From the NCBI GenBank assembly GCA_963618065.1, contig CAVERH010000051.1, positions 1-22,388 of the forward strand: a DNA stretch of 22,388 bases, given 5' to 3'. Shown here piece after piece: positions 7,102-15,485 of the stretch (its first letter is position 1; every line of letters begins with the position of its first letter). Position numbers and translations under genes: made by a program. This DNA is from Suilimivivens sp963618065 (GTDB lineage Bacteria > Bacillota > Clostridia > Lachnospirales > Lachnospiraceae). Under the pieces are notes generated by a model that was given only the letters and a program-made list of their open reading frames with translations, was not told the origin of the DNA and made no database searches.

Positions 7102-8652
7102 CTATTTTTTTGTTGCAAATTCGGATGGTGTTACTCCCACCATTTCCTTAAATACTTTAAAAAAGTAATTGTAATTTCGAAATCCTGCACTTTCCACAAT
7201 CTCTTTCATCGAAACATCATTCCGAATCAAAAGACTCTTGGCTTTATTTACACGCTGCTGATTTAAGTACTCCACGAAACGCATTCCCGTTTCTTTCCTG
7301 AATTCCTTGCTTAACGTTGTGTAACTGCAGCCAACCAGTTCCGCACAATCCTCAAGAGAGATATCCTGAGCATAATTCTTTTTTAAATATTCCATGACCC
7401 TTGTAATATTTACAGAATATTGCGTCTTATCCTTTTTCTGCTGGTCCTGCGCTTTTCGATGAAGAATATCTACAATCATTGTGCGAATCTTTCCGTATAC
7501 TTCCATATATGACATCTGTTCCAGAAATCTCGTTTCCTGATCCTTATCGATATATCCATATAAAGACATGATCTCAAGTATCCGCTTTACACTTTGGATT
7601 GCCAGTTGTTTATCAACCTGCTGCTTTTCCATATAATTCAACATTTCATAAATAGTATCAATATATCCTTCCATCTGGTTACTTAATTCAAACTCTAACT
7701 GCTCCCAATATTTTTCAGGTATTGGAATTTGAGTATAAATTAATGGTTTCACAACCGAAGTATATGCGATCCGGTTCTCTCCCAAATAAAATTTATCATT
7801 TAATAATTTTTCTATGGTAGGTTCTTCCTCCATTGCCTCTTCCAGGTTTGCATGTACATCCCCACAAACAATGGATAATGTAATATCCAGCATCCTGATT
7901 GCCTGCCGCTGCAATCTTCTCGCCAGATTATTCATCGTATTCATAATAAACAATAAGCTCTTTTCGTCAGCAAACGAAATCATAAAATTCAAATGATATT
8001 CACTGCTGATATAAACAATATAGGGATAATTTTCCCCCAGAATCTGGCTCGTAATATCAATCACAGCTTTACTAATGTCCTGGCAATATTCCAGAAAGTT
8101 CATCTCGTCATGAATCTTATAGTCCGGACTGACTGCAATACTACAGATATTACTACAGCTAAAATCAATTTTTTCCTCTTCTACCATATGCCGGATCTCT
8201 TCTGCCCGAAAAGAAGAGCTGTCATGTATAATAAATCCCTTTTTGCGATATATTGTTTTTCCTTTCGGAACAATCCTGTACTGCTCACGCACCTGATCCA
8301 AAACATGTAATAGATATTCCTTTGACAATTCATGTTTTAACAGATAATTAGCTGCACCATTCACAAGACTTCCTCTGACAAAATTAAAATCATCGAATCC
8401 ACTAATCGCGATCACTGGCAGGTATTCATCAATAATATGTATATTTCTCATTAATTCAACGCCATTCATTTCCGGCATCTGCATGTCACACAACAATATA
8501 TCCACACTGTTGGTCCGTAGCCATTCCAAAGCTGTTTTTCCATTTTGAAAATCTGCAATAACTTCATATATTTCACTATTCTCCAAATACTTTTTTAATG
8601 CATTACGACTTGTTAATTCATCATCTACTATAACCAGTTTGATCTTTTCCAT
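7102..8652 (-). CDS. YesN-type response regulator with AraC DNA-binding domain
   Basis: This 516-residue transcription activator begins with a receiver domain (residues 1-125). It has acidic pocket D10/D11, phospho-acceptor D56 in LLCDMQMP, S84 and K106. A middle region of about 270 residues has no clear motif. The protein ends in two AraC-type helix-turn-helix motifs (about residues 415-515), including ISLEDCAELVGCSYTTLSKEF and MKEIVESAGFRNYNYFFKVFK. It should be phosphorylated by the kinase encoded immediately upstream and switch on the transport/GH43 genes when the sugar signal is present. The start has a strong GGAGGTGGAG site and overlaps the kinase gene by 32 bases, suggesting translational coupling. 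Confidence 0.94.
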   Translation of the reverse strand: MEKIKLVIVDDELTSRNALKKYLENSEIYEVIADFQNGKTALEWLRTNSVDILLCDMQMPEMNGVELMRNIHIIDEYLPVIAISGFDDFNFVRGSLVNGAANYLLKHELSKEYLLHVLDQVREQYRIVPKGKTIYRKKGFIIHDSSSFRAEEIRHMVEEEKIDFSCSNICSIAVSPDYKIHDEMNFLEYCQDISKAVIDITSQILGENYPYIVYISSEYHLNFMISFADEKSLLFIMNTMNNLARRLQRQAIRMLDITLSIVCGDVHANLEEAMEEEPTIEKLLNDKFYLGENRIAYTSVVKPLIYTQIPIPEKYWEQLEFELSNQMEGYIDTIYEMLNYMEKQQVDKQLAIQSVKRILEIMSLYGYIDKDQETRFLEQMSYMEVYGKIRTMIVDILHRKAQDQQKKDKTQYSVNITRVMEYLKKNYAQDISLEDCAELVGCSYTTLSKEFRKETGMRFVEYLNQQRVNKAKSLLIRNDVSMKEIVESAGFRNYNYFFKVFKEMVGVTPSEFATKK

Positions 8653-10363
8653 CTATCTCCACCTCCGTTAGAATAGGAAATCTGAAAATACATTTTGTGA
8701 ATTTTCCCTTCTCGCTTTCGTACCGAAGTCCGTATTGGGGTCCGAAGCACATCCGGATTCTTTCATTCACGTTAGCCACCCCGACCCCATTAAAGGATTT
8801 CTTGTTTTTTACTGCATTATTTAAAATATGATCTATCTCTTCCTGACTCATCCCATTACCATTATCTTCAACCCAGATCTCCCAATGATCATTCAACACA
8901 AAAGACGAAATCCTGATCATTCCCTGTTTGGATAAGTCATACTGAATTCCATGACAAATTGCATTTTCAATAATCGGTTGTACAATAAATCTTGGAATAT
9001 AGAAGTCCAATGTTCTCTCGTCAATCTCTCTTTCAACCGTAAAATCATAGCTTCCACTATATTCCATAATAACCAGATAATTATCCACATACTCCAATTC
9101 ATTTTTCAGACAAATAAACTCATTCTCCTGATGAATTACAGCACGCAGTAGATAATTTAAGGAATTTACTAAAGGAACAATATTGTCTGCATGTTGTATT
9201 TTGGCCATCCATACTACATTATTTAATACATTCGAAACGAAATGCGGATTAATCTGTGCCTGTAAAAATGCCATCTCTGCTACACGCTTTTGTTTTTCTT
9301 CCAAAGCAACCTTATCCATCAATTCCGATATACGCATCACCATTTCATTAAAGGTATTCCCCATTTGTCCAATTTCATCATGCTGCTTTACTTCATATCG
9401 GACCGCTAAATTCCCGGACGATACCTCGTCCATCTTATCTCTCAGCACGGTGATTTCTGTTGTCAGGTTAGAAACAAGTAATGCTAACATAACCGAAGAA
9501 AATAAAATTATCGCAACAATGGCCAGTCCTGTTAATAGAGTTGTTTTCTGAATACCTGAAATATAATATTGACTGGGGATAGACATCCGAAATGTCCACC
9601 CTACATTTTCCGCATAAAAGGTATTTGATACATATCCTGCTGTATTTACAGCAACCGGCTGTTCACTACTTGCATATATTTTGGCATTCTGATCATTAGT
9701 AACCTCAAAATAGCTTCCCTGTGGCAAATTGGCCGAGAACATCTGATCAATAACCCCGTAATCAAAATAAATGATTACATAACCTATAATTTCATCCTGG
9801 TCATCAATAATTGCCCTTACTGCCGGAACCACATAATCACTTGAAACAGTCGATTTTAGTCCCTCCATATGCATAGGCTCCATCATAATGATGGAGCGTT
9901 TCATTTTGTCCTGATCCAACAATAATATTTTCTGGTAGAGGTTCTTATCCTGTTGAACAATATGATTTGCAGAAAAAATGCACTCTTCATTCGCTGCAAT
10001 CGAAATTCCTGCAATGTAATACTTATATCCATCAATACTGTTTACATATTCCAGAATTGTTCTCCGGTTATTTAGATAAACCTGATTCCACTGATGATAT
10101 GTTTTCAGTTTTTTTGTATTCAACTCCTGTACCGGTTTGATAATATTCTTCTGGTTCCCTGAAATCATTGCAGCCATATAAGAAGTATCTGTTAATAAAT
10201 ATTCAAAAGCATGATAAGCATCTTTCATTGAACTTTCTGAAACATTAGACAGATAATCTTCTGTCAGTCTGTTACTGGCATGATACCAAATGCCTGTGAT
10301 AATCCCACCACTCAGACATAATATAACCGTCAAAGCAAGAATGATCTTATTCTTCAATTTCAT
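8621..10363 (-). CDS. YesM-type sensor histidine kinase
   Basis: This 580-residue membrane kinase has a first transmembrane helix (about 8-28) and an extracytoplasmic sensor region (about 30-270) containing Cache-like stretches. A second membrane helix (about 275-300) is followed by a HAMP linker (about 300-352). The His_kinase motif is LQAQINPHF with H374. The HATPase domain has N-box IIENAICHGI (N467), G1 EDNGNGMS and G2 GVGVANVNERI. After PHF it reads VSN, where the family usually has LYN. An upstream ATG (10399) would add 12 residues, but GGGAGGAA at 10371-10378 supports the start at 10363. It is the first gene of the sugar-utilisation operon and presumably senses a plant-glycan fragment or the binding protein. 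Confidence 0.93.
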   Translation of the reverse strand: MKLKNKIILALTVILCLSGGIITGIWYHASNRLTEDYLSNVSESSMKDAYHAFEYLLTDTSYMAAMISGNQKNIIKPVQELNTKKLKTYHQWNQVYLNNRRTILEYVNSIDGYKYYIAGISIAANEECIFSANHIVQQDKNLYQKILLLDQDKMKRSIIMMEPMHMEGLKSTVSSDYVVPAVRAIIDDQDEIIGYVIIYFDYGVIDQMFSANLPQGSYFEVTNDQNAKIYASSEQPVAVNTAGYVSNTFYAENVGWTFRMSIPSQYYISGIQKTTLLTGLAIVAIILFSSVMLALLVSNLTTEITVLRDKMDEVSSGNLAVRYEVKQHDEIGQMGNTFNEMVMRISELMDKVALEEKQKRVAEMAFLQAQINPHFVSNVLNNVVWMAKIQHADNIVPLVNSLNYLLRAVIHQENEFICLKNELEYVDNYLVIMEYSGSYDFTVEREIDERTLDFYIPRFIVQPIIENAICHGIQYDLSKQGMIRISSFVLNDHWEIWVEDNGNGMSQEEIDHILNNAVKNKKSFNGVGVANVNERIRMCFGPQYGLRYESEKGKFTKCIFRFPILTEVEIDGKDQTGYSR

Positions 10364-10457
10364 TCTAAAGTTCCTCCCATCATATTCTGTCTTTATCATA
10401 AACCGATTCGGGCGAAAATTTAAACAGATTTTTCGTCTTTTACTACATTTTTTTGCA
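10364..10457 (-). promoter_or_regulatory. Leader/promoter region of the sugar-utilisation operon
   Basis: This AT-rich 94-base interval lies between the thioesterase terminator and the kinase start. TATGAT is present on the - strand at about 10396-10401, with no good -35. A small palindrome (CCGA-T-TCGG, about 10403-10411) sits beside it. The operon promoter must lie here, but no strong consensus is visible, as expected if YesN or catabolite control drives it. Confidence 0.3.
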
Positions 10458-10499
10458 AATAAAAAGATCCTTCATCTGCATTTCGCTTTTGAAGAATCC
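10458..10499 (-). terminator. Terminator of the thioesterase gene
   Basis: Arms at 10466-10474 and 10490-10498 form a 9-bp stem (one G-U pair on the - strand). It is followed on the - strand by a T-rich tail at 10458-10465. It lies about 35 bases after the thioesterase stop. Confidence 0.75.
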
Positions 10500-10532
10500 C
10501 TTTATATATGCTCTATCATAATCCATAATTTT

Positions 10533-11246
10533 TTATATCGCACAGGAAAGCTCCACCACACAGCAGACCTCGTCTTCCCGGTTCTTCAGTACCACGACAT
10601 AGGCTCCCATCTCTGTATGCGCCACATAAGGAACCAGTACTTCATGGAGTCTCACCTGCTTCTTATATTCTACACGAAGCTGATGGATCTTAGATCCCTT
10701 AGGGACACAATCCATGGCAATCCGTACATACTGCCCATTATTCACATGATGGTTCACATCCAGATGATGCGGCAGAATCAGGATCTCCTCACCCTTTACT
10801 GACCCATCCGGAATTGCAATCTTTCTTGGCGCATAGTCCATCTCTATCTTTTCACCAAGAACATATTTTTCAAGCATCTCTTCCGTCGGTCTCATGGGAT
10901 GCGCTGTCTCAATATCAATCAGACTGAACAGCGAATTCGCATAAGCAATCCGGTTTCCGGCTTCATCCTCCATCACGAAGTTTCGGAATCCCATAAAGCT
11001 ACGGAACTCATACGGCTGTGTTCCAACCGTCACCGTCTCTCCAAGCAGCGGATACCTTTCTGCTACGATCTGCCAGCTGCTAAGCACCCACACCATATTC
11101 CGTTCCTTCAAATATCCGATTCCAATGCCAAGATCCTCGGACTGAAACGTAGAACAATCCTGAAAATAATCCAGCAATGCTTCCGGCTTCAAATGCCCGG
11201 ACTCATCCAGCTCACTGTAACGAATTCTTGTCTGATACTGATACAT
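10533..11246 (-). CDS. Acyl-ACP thioesterase (double hot-dog fold)
   Basis: This 237-residue protein resembles bacterial acyl-ACP thioesterases, which release free fatty acids from acyl carrier protein in the cytoplasm. Two hot-dog halves are visible. The first starts at YQTRIRYSELDESGHLKPEALLDYFQDCS. The second centres on the diagnostic motif LDVNHHVNNGQYV (residues 162-174, active-site region with N165 and H167). The ribosome binding site is GGAGG six bases before the ATG. It lies 82 bases after the GT-C gene with no clear terminator between, so it may be cotranscribed with the glycosyltransferase cassette or have its own promoter. It ends in a terminator at 10458-10499. Its link to the cassette could be lipid supply, but this is only positional. 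Confidence 0.88.
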   Translation of the reverse strand: MYQYQTRIRYSELDESGHLKPEALLDYFQDCSTFQSEDLGIGIGYLKERNMVWVLSSWQIVAERYPLLGETVTVGTQPYEFRSFMGFRNFVMEDEAGNRIAYANSLFSLIDIETAHPMRPTEEMLEKYVLGEKIEMDYAPRKIAIPDGSVKGEEILILPHHLDVNHHVNNGQYVRIAMDCVPKGSKIHQLRVEYKKQVRLHEVLVPYVAHTEMGAYVVVLKNREDEVCCVVELSCAI

Positions 11247-11328
11247 GGTCTGCCTCCGTCCTGAATCGATACGATCATCTTATCACAAACAAAATCGGGA
11301 GATTTCCCTGCCAATTGATCCGTTCCTT

Positions 11329-13512
11329 TTACTGTAAAGGCAGGACAATAAATTTCTGATCCTCTGTGCCATCCTTCAGGCCCTGTGACAGCCAGTCCTG
11401 AATCTCCTTATTGTATTCACCGGAAGAAAGCATTTCTTCAACAAATGCTCTGCGGATACATAAATATTCCGATCCATAATAGGCTTGCTTCACGCTCTCT
11501 TTTGTGTCCTGTGGGGTTATGGTTCCATCCACCACATCCGGACGGTACCAGGAAGACCGGTAGTCGATATCATTAAAGATAATTACGGATTTCTGTGGAA
11601 TCTCTGCGTAAGCCTGTTCCCATTGTTCGGTAACTGCCTCATAATACGGCTGCTGAACCGACAATTCCCCTCTGTCAAGGACAGACCATATCGACAGAAT
11701 CACACAGACGCTCACAGCCCCACCGAAGAGATAAGCTTTACTTCCGCTCCTTAAATCAGGCAGGAGCAATCCTATCACACCGATACACAACAGGAAGGTA
11801 GCCGGCTCAAAGAACCGGAAATAAAAGGTATCCATAGATGACACATAACGGATGGCAATAAATACGCCATAATAAATTACCGCCATGGTAATCATTACTG
11901 ACTGAAGTGAAAAGCGCTTACACCGCTTAATGATCAGGGTAGTCAGACAAATGATCAGCATCCAAACCACAAACAGCTTGATTTTATATGGGAAATTATC
12001 CATATACTCCGGTATCTGTAATGAAAATATATGAAAGAATTCTGTCAGCAGACTTTGGATCAAATCATCTGTCAGTGTCCGGAAATCATCCCACCACATT
12101 GTTCTGCTTACTCCGGAGGCCATTCCATTCATGATCTTGTTCATCATCAGATATCCTACGCTCAGAATACCTGAAACAACCGCCGTTATTCCAAGACAAA
12201 CTGCCTTGCGCAAATCGGATTTTTCCCGCTCTTTATAATACTTCCATAATAATGCACAAATATACACCCCGGTAACAATCCATACATAAATTCCAAAATA
12301 TCTGGTCAGGAAGGAGCATACCCCCATAATACCCAGCAGAATATACCACTTCACACCGGGATGAGCTTCCTTCAGAATCCGGGCAAGCACAAGACCGAAT
12401 CCAAACAAAAACAGAATAAAGGGAACTTCACTCCACGTATAATAGCATAGCTCAAGAAAGCCAGTATTCGTAAGACACAGTGCATAAATCCACGCATCCT
12501 TTCGAAAGCATACACGCATCAGAATAAGCAGAAGGCCCGCAATCAGCATGGCCAGTATTTTGGAAGCCAGATACGCATTTACCTTCGTGACAAGCATTAC
12601 CGCTGCAATACATGCCGGGTAAAGAACAGGCCAGTTGGCAAACCAGGAGCGATATCCGGCAAGTCCGTCATATTGAAAACCATTGCCCTGCACGAGGTTT
12701 TCCGCTTCTTCCAGATAGCCTGTGGAATCAGCGGATATATAAATTCCATTCAGATATGCTTTGGAATAGATCAATATACAAACCATTCCGAATAACAGAA
12801 TCAGGAAAATGTCACTTCCGTATTTTCCGATCCATTCCCTGAAAGGAATTCTTCGGGCAAATTGAAGCAGCCGTTCCTTTCCCACCCATATGAGCAATAA
12901 ATATACAATCAGAAGCAGAATACTCACAGGAATGGAATAGTAGAAAATGTCTCCGTAAGTTACCCGCACGGGTTCGACCTTCTCTATTCCGACAGAAATT
13001 CCGCAGGAAAGGGCCTCTCCATTCTCCCATACCGTTTCTTCAAAAGGAAGATTTTCTCCCCAGCCATCCGGCACCTGCATGAAATAAGGATCACTTGCAT
13101 CCGCCTCGATAACAATCCGATACTCTTCCCCGGCCTGAAACGAAAGCTCCGCCGGCAAAACCGTCCACTTACCCGGCTCAATTTCATTTACTGCAAGTGA
13201 ATCATTAAAAATAAGCTCCTTATCAGAATTCCAGATTTTCATACGGAAGGTTCCCTGACTTTCCGAAGAAACATTAACCAGAAGAAGCGCAAAGCCATTG
13301 ACGGAAAAATCCTCCTTAACCTTCCAGGTAATCTCCCTTTCCTCTCCCGCCGGGCATTCCACATAGACAGGATCCGGATTAATTGTCGGAAGAAGCTGCG
13401 TTGTGGCAACACTATTCTGTGCCGTATGGGTAAGTACAAGCATGACCGCCGCAAAAACGAGCAATCCAAATATACTTCCTATCAGCTTTTTAATCCAATT
13501 TCCTTTATTCAT
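11329..13512 (-). CDS. GT-C fold membrane glycosyltransferase with extracytoplasmic N-terminal domain
   Basis: This 727-residue polytopic protein has a membrane helix at about 10-28 and a roughly 160-residue soluble beta-rich segment (about 30-190). It continues with another helix (191-210) and about ten further hydrophobic helices to residue about 600, then a soluble C-terminal tail. The loop after the third helix reads YISADSTGYLEEAENLVQGNGF. That is the GT39/ArnT-like pattern in which an aspartate (D262) is the usual catalytic residue, facing outside. Such enzymes transfer a sugar from a polyprenyl-phosphate donor to an acceptor on the outer face of the membrane. Its start overlaps the flavoprotein stop by 8 bases (ATGAATAA), so it is coupled to it and to the DPM-like GT2. 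Donor sugar and acceptor are unknown. Confidence 0.8.
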   Translation of the reverse strand: MNKGNWIKKLIGSIFGLLVFAAVMLVLTHTAQNSVATTQLLPTINPDPVYVECPAGEEREITWKVKEDFSVNGFALLLVNVSSESQGTFRMKIWNSDKELIFNDSLAVNEIEPGKWTVLPAELSFQAGEEYRIVIEADASDPYFMQVPDGWGENLPFEETVWENGEALSCGISVGIEKVEPVRVTYGDIFYYSIPVSILLLIVYLLLIWVGKERLLQFARRIPFREWIGKYGSDIFLILLFGMVCILIYSKAYLNGIYISADSTGYLEEAENLVQGNGFQYDGLAGYRSWFANWPVLYPACIAAVMLVTKVNAYLASKILAMLIAGLLLILMRVCFRKDAWIYALCLTNTGFLELCYYTWSEVPFILFLFGFGLVLARILKEAHPGVKWYILLGIMGVCSFLTRYFGIYVWIVTGVYICALLWKYYKEREKSDLRKAVCLGITAVVSGILSVGYLMMNKIMNGMASGVSRTMWWDDFRTLTDDLIQSLLTEFFHIFSLQIPEYMDNFPYKIKLFVVWMLIICLTTLIIKRCKRFSLQSVMITMAVIYYGVFIAIRYVSSMDTFYFRFFEPATFLLCIGVIGLLLPDLRSGSKAYLFGGAVSVCVILSIWSVLDRGELSVQQPYYEAVTEQWEQAYAEIPQKSVIIFNDIDYRSSWYRPDVVDGTITPQDTKESVKQAYYGSEYLCIRRAFVEEMLSSGEYNKEIQDWLSQGLKDGTEDQKFIVLPLQ

Positions 13513-14725
13513 GACTAATCTTCTCCGAAAGTTTCATTGCCAGATCAACTACCACATCGGAATTATAGTGGCAATGCTCTCCCCATCTTCCAAGACCATA
13601 AACCTTTCTTTCGGAAGTAAAGTCGAGCAGCCGCTTCATAATCCTGGGCTTATTGATGGTATTTAACGGGTATGCATATTCGTTCATATAGGTAAATACT
13701 GCCTGCTCCTGATACATGGAAACCCGTTCTTTCCTTGTTTCCAGCCAGTATCCCCTGCTTCCCTGACAGAAATTATGCCGCACCAGAATACGATGAAAGG
13801 GTTTTTGCTCATCCGGAATATAGAGCCACTGTGCATCCGTCTGCAGATCATCACTGATATATCTGGTTTCAATCGAGCTATGCTTCAGCATTTTTACCTC
13901 GTTTTGTAAATCCTCCGGTAAACCGGCGATCTTCCAAAGACTGTTCCACGGAATGGTTGTTATGATCTTTTCCGCTTCACAATACTCTCCATCCGACATT
14001 CTGATTCTGCTGTGATGAAGATCCAGCTCAATGACCTCTGTTCCATACTTTACATGACCTTCAATCTCTTCTGCCATACGGAGCCACAGTTCTCCATAAC
14101 CATACTTTTTCGGATAATAAAAGGACGCATGTCCCGGCTGCTGTCCATAAGCCTTATGAGTAAGGCAGGAGCGCAGCGTATCCTCAAAGCTTACATCGGG
14201 GAGCTTATCAAGCCAGTATATTCCCAGCTCGTTCAGTTCATCCGCAAACATCTTGCGATTATAGGGGAGCATATACATCCCGGCTATCCGGTCTCCCAGT
14301 TTCCACGTAATCCAGTCACGAAACCTTTCCGGCTTCGGCTTGTCACTATTGCATCCGGCTCTGGCAATTGAAGAAAGCACCTGAACCTGATCCTCCGGTT
14401 CCAGCTGCCATATATTCGCCTCCAACGGATGGCTGATCTGTCTTTCCCCAATTACAATCCGGCTGTCACGGTCAAACCGCTTCCATTCCTCTTCCGGCAT
14501 AAACCGGAACAGGAACTCATTCACCAAAGGCCGTCTGACATCCAGAAAATGACCGCCTCCTATATCGAACGGACTTCCATCCACCTGACATGATCTGCAA
14601 AGTCCTCCTGCTTCATTTTCCTTCTCCACTACCAGAAAGGAATCTTCACCAAGCTGCTTTAACCGGTTTGCAAAGGTAAGTCCCGCAGGACCTGCACCCA
14701 GAATTAAATACTTTACTTTTTCCAT
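13505..14725 (-). CDS. FAD-dependent amine-oxidase/UGM-like flavoprotein
   Basis: This 406-residue protein begins with a dinucleotide-binding Rossmann motif, LILGAGPAGLTFANRL (residues 8-23). The ribose-binding acidic residue E34 and the GG motif (ENEAGGLCRS) follow, which is the layout of the protoporphyrinogen oxidase / amine oxidase / UDP-galactopyranose mutase superfamily. A C-terminal FAD-contact segment is also plausible (VYGLGRWGEHCHYNSDVVVDLAMKL). It has no signal peptide or membrane helix. It overlaps the GT2 upstream by 13 bases and the GT-C gene downstream by 8, so its role is almost certainly in the same glycosylation pathway. It may isomerise, epimerise or oxidise the sugar or its lipid carrier. 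The specific reaction cannot be read; generic annotations as protoporphyrinogen oxidase are unlikely here because no haem gene is nearby. Confidence 0.8.
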   Translation of the reverse strand: MEKVKYLILGAGPAGLTFANRLKQLGEDSFLVVEKENEAGGLCRSCQVDGSPFDIGGGHFLDVRRPLVNEFLFRFMPEEEWKRFDRDSRIVIGERQISHPLEANIWQLEPEDQVQVLSSIARAGCNSDKPKPERFRDWITWKLGDRIAGMYMLPYNRKMFADELNELGIYWLDKLPDVSFEDTLRSCLTHKAYGQQPGHASFYYPKKYGYGELWLRMAEEIEGHVKYGTEVIELDLHHSRIRMSDGEYCEAEKIITTIPWNSLWKIAGLPEDLQNEVKMLKHSSIETRYISDDLQTDAQWLYIPDEQKPFHRILVRHNFCQGSRGYWLETRKERVSMYQEQAVFTYMNEYAYPLNTINKPRIMKRLLDFTSERKVYGLGRWGEHCHYNSDVVVDLAMKLSEKISHE

Positions 14726-15426
14726 ATGTTTTTTTCATTCTTCTTCAGCATAAATAATATTTTCAAAGCTTCCACCACAGAGCTTCCTTTCAGGCTGGAG
14801 GCATTTCCCACATAATGAATCGGAACCTCTATCGTTCTGCGGTTTCTGCAATAATAACGCATCTCCGTCTGATACATATGTCCGGTAGAAAGGAAATTTT
14901 CAAGATTCATGTTTTCCAGAATCTCCCTTTGAAAAGCTTCAAATCCACTGGTCATATCCTTAAGCCGCGTTCCCAGTACCAGATTGGAAAGCAGGGTTCC
15001 TCCTCCGCTTAAAACTCTCCGGTACAGAGGCTGTTCCCTCATGGAGCCGCCTTTCATAAAGCGTGAGCCCCAGACACATTCATATCCCTCATCCAGCTTT
15101 TCCAGAAATTGCGGAATTTCAGAGGGTAAGTGGCTTAAGCCCCCATCCATTTCAAGTATCTGCTCCGCACCATCTGCAAGAGCCCTTCGGAAACCTTCCA
15201 GATAACAGCTGATCACACCGGTTGATTCTTTGTAATAGATGCATTTTACCTTATCGCTGCGCTTTTCTCTCTCTCGAATAATTGCTTCTGTACGATCTCT
15301 GGAATAATCGTCAATAACTGGATATATGTATAAACGGTCATAGGGCAGCTCCAGAATTTCATCCAGAATCTGCCCCATCGTACTTTCTTCATTCGCAACA
15401 GGCATTACAATTATTGTCTTTTTCAT
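14713..15426 (-). CDS. DPM1-like family 2 glycosyltransferase (polyprenyl-phosphate sugar synthase type)
   Basis: This 237-residue GT2 enzyme resembles dolichyl/polyprenyl-phosphate mannose synthases. These move a sugar from a nucleotide donor to a membrane polyprenyl phosphate on the cytoplasmic face. Visible motifs are IIVMPVANEESTM (start of the GT-A fold), VIDDYSRDRT (D39/D40), and ILEMDGGLSHLPSEIP, where the metal-binding DxD reads D94-G-G. There is also VWGSRFMKGGS and LKDMTSGFEAF. It lacks C-terminal membrane helices, as in the short DPM1 type. The ribosome binding site is weak. It starts 59 bases after the glycogen phosphorylase stop with no clear terminator between. It overlaps the flavoprotein gene, forming a three-gene coupled cassette with the GT-C enzyme, the likely user of its lipid-linked product. 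Confidence 0.85.
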   Translation of the reverse strand: MKKTIIVMPVANEESTMGQILDEILELPYDRLYIYPVIDDYSRDRTEAIIREREKRSDKVKCIYYKESTGVISCYLEGFRRALADGAEQILEMDGGLSHLPSEIPQFLEKLDEGYECVWGSRFMKGGSMREQPLYRRVLSGGGTLLSNLVLGTRLKDMTSGFEAFQREILENMNLENFLSTGHMYQTEMRYYCRNRRTIEVPIHYVGNASSLKGSSVVEALKILFMLKKNEKNIWKK

Positions 15427-15485
15427 ATTTTATTCCATTCGTTCTTTTGTCTGTTTTCTTCTGAAGCATATATAAACACCATTGT

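Noticed and set aside
10290..10802. + strand open frame of 170 codons across the thioesterase end and kinase start
   Set aside because: It runs antisense through two real genes and a terminator, with no plausible start signal.
11247..11328. Possible terminator between the GT-C gene and the thioesterase gene
   Set aside because: The only hairpin (GGGA-aatc-TCCC on the - strand) has a 4-bp stem and an interrupted T-tract, too weak to call.
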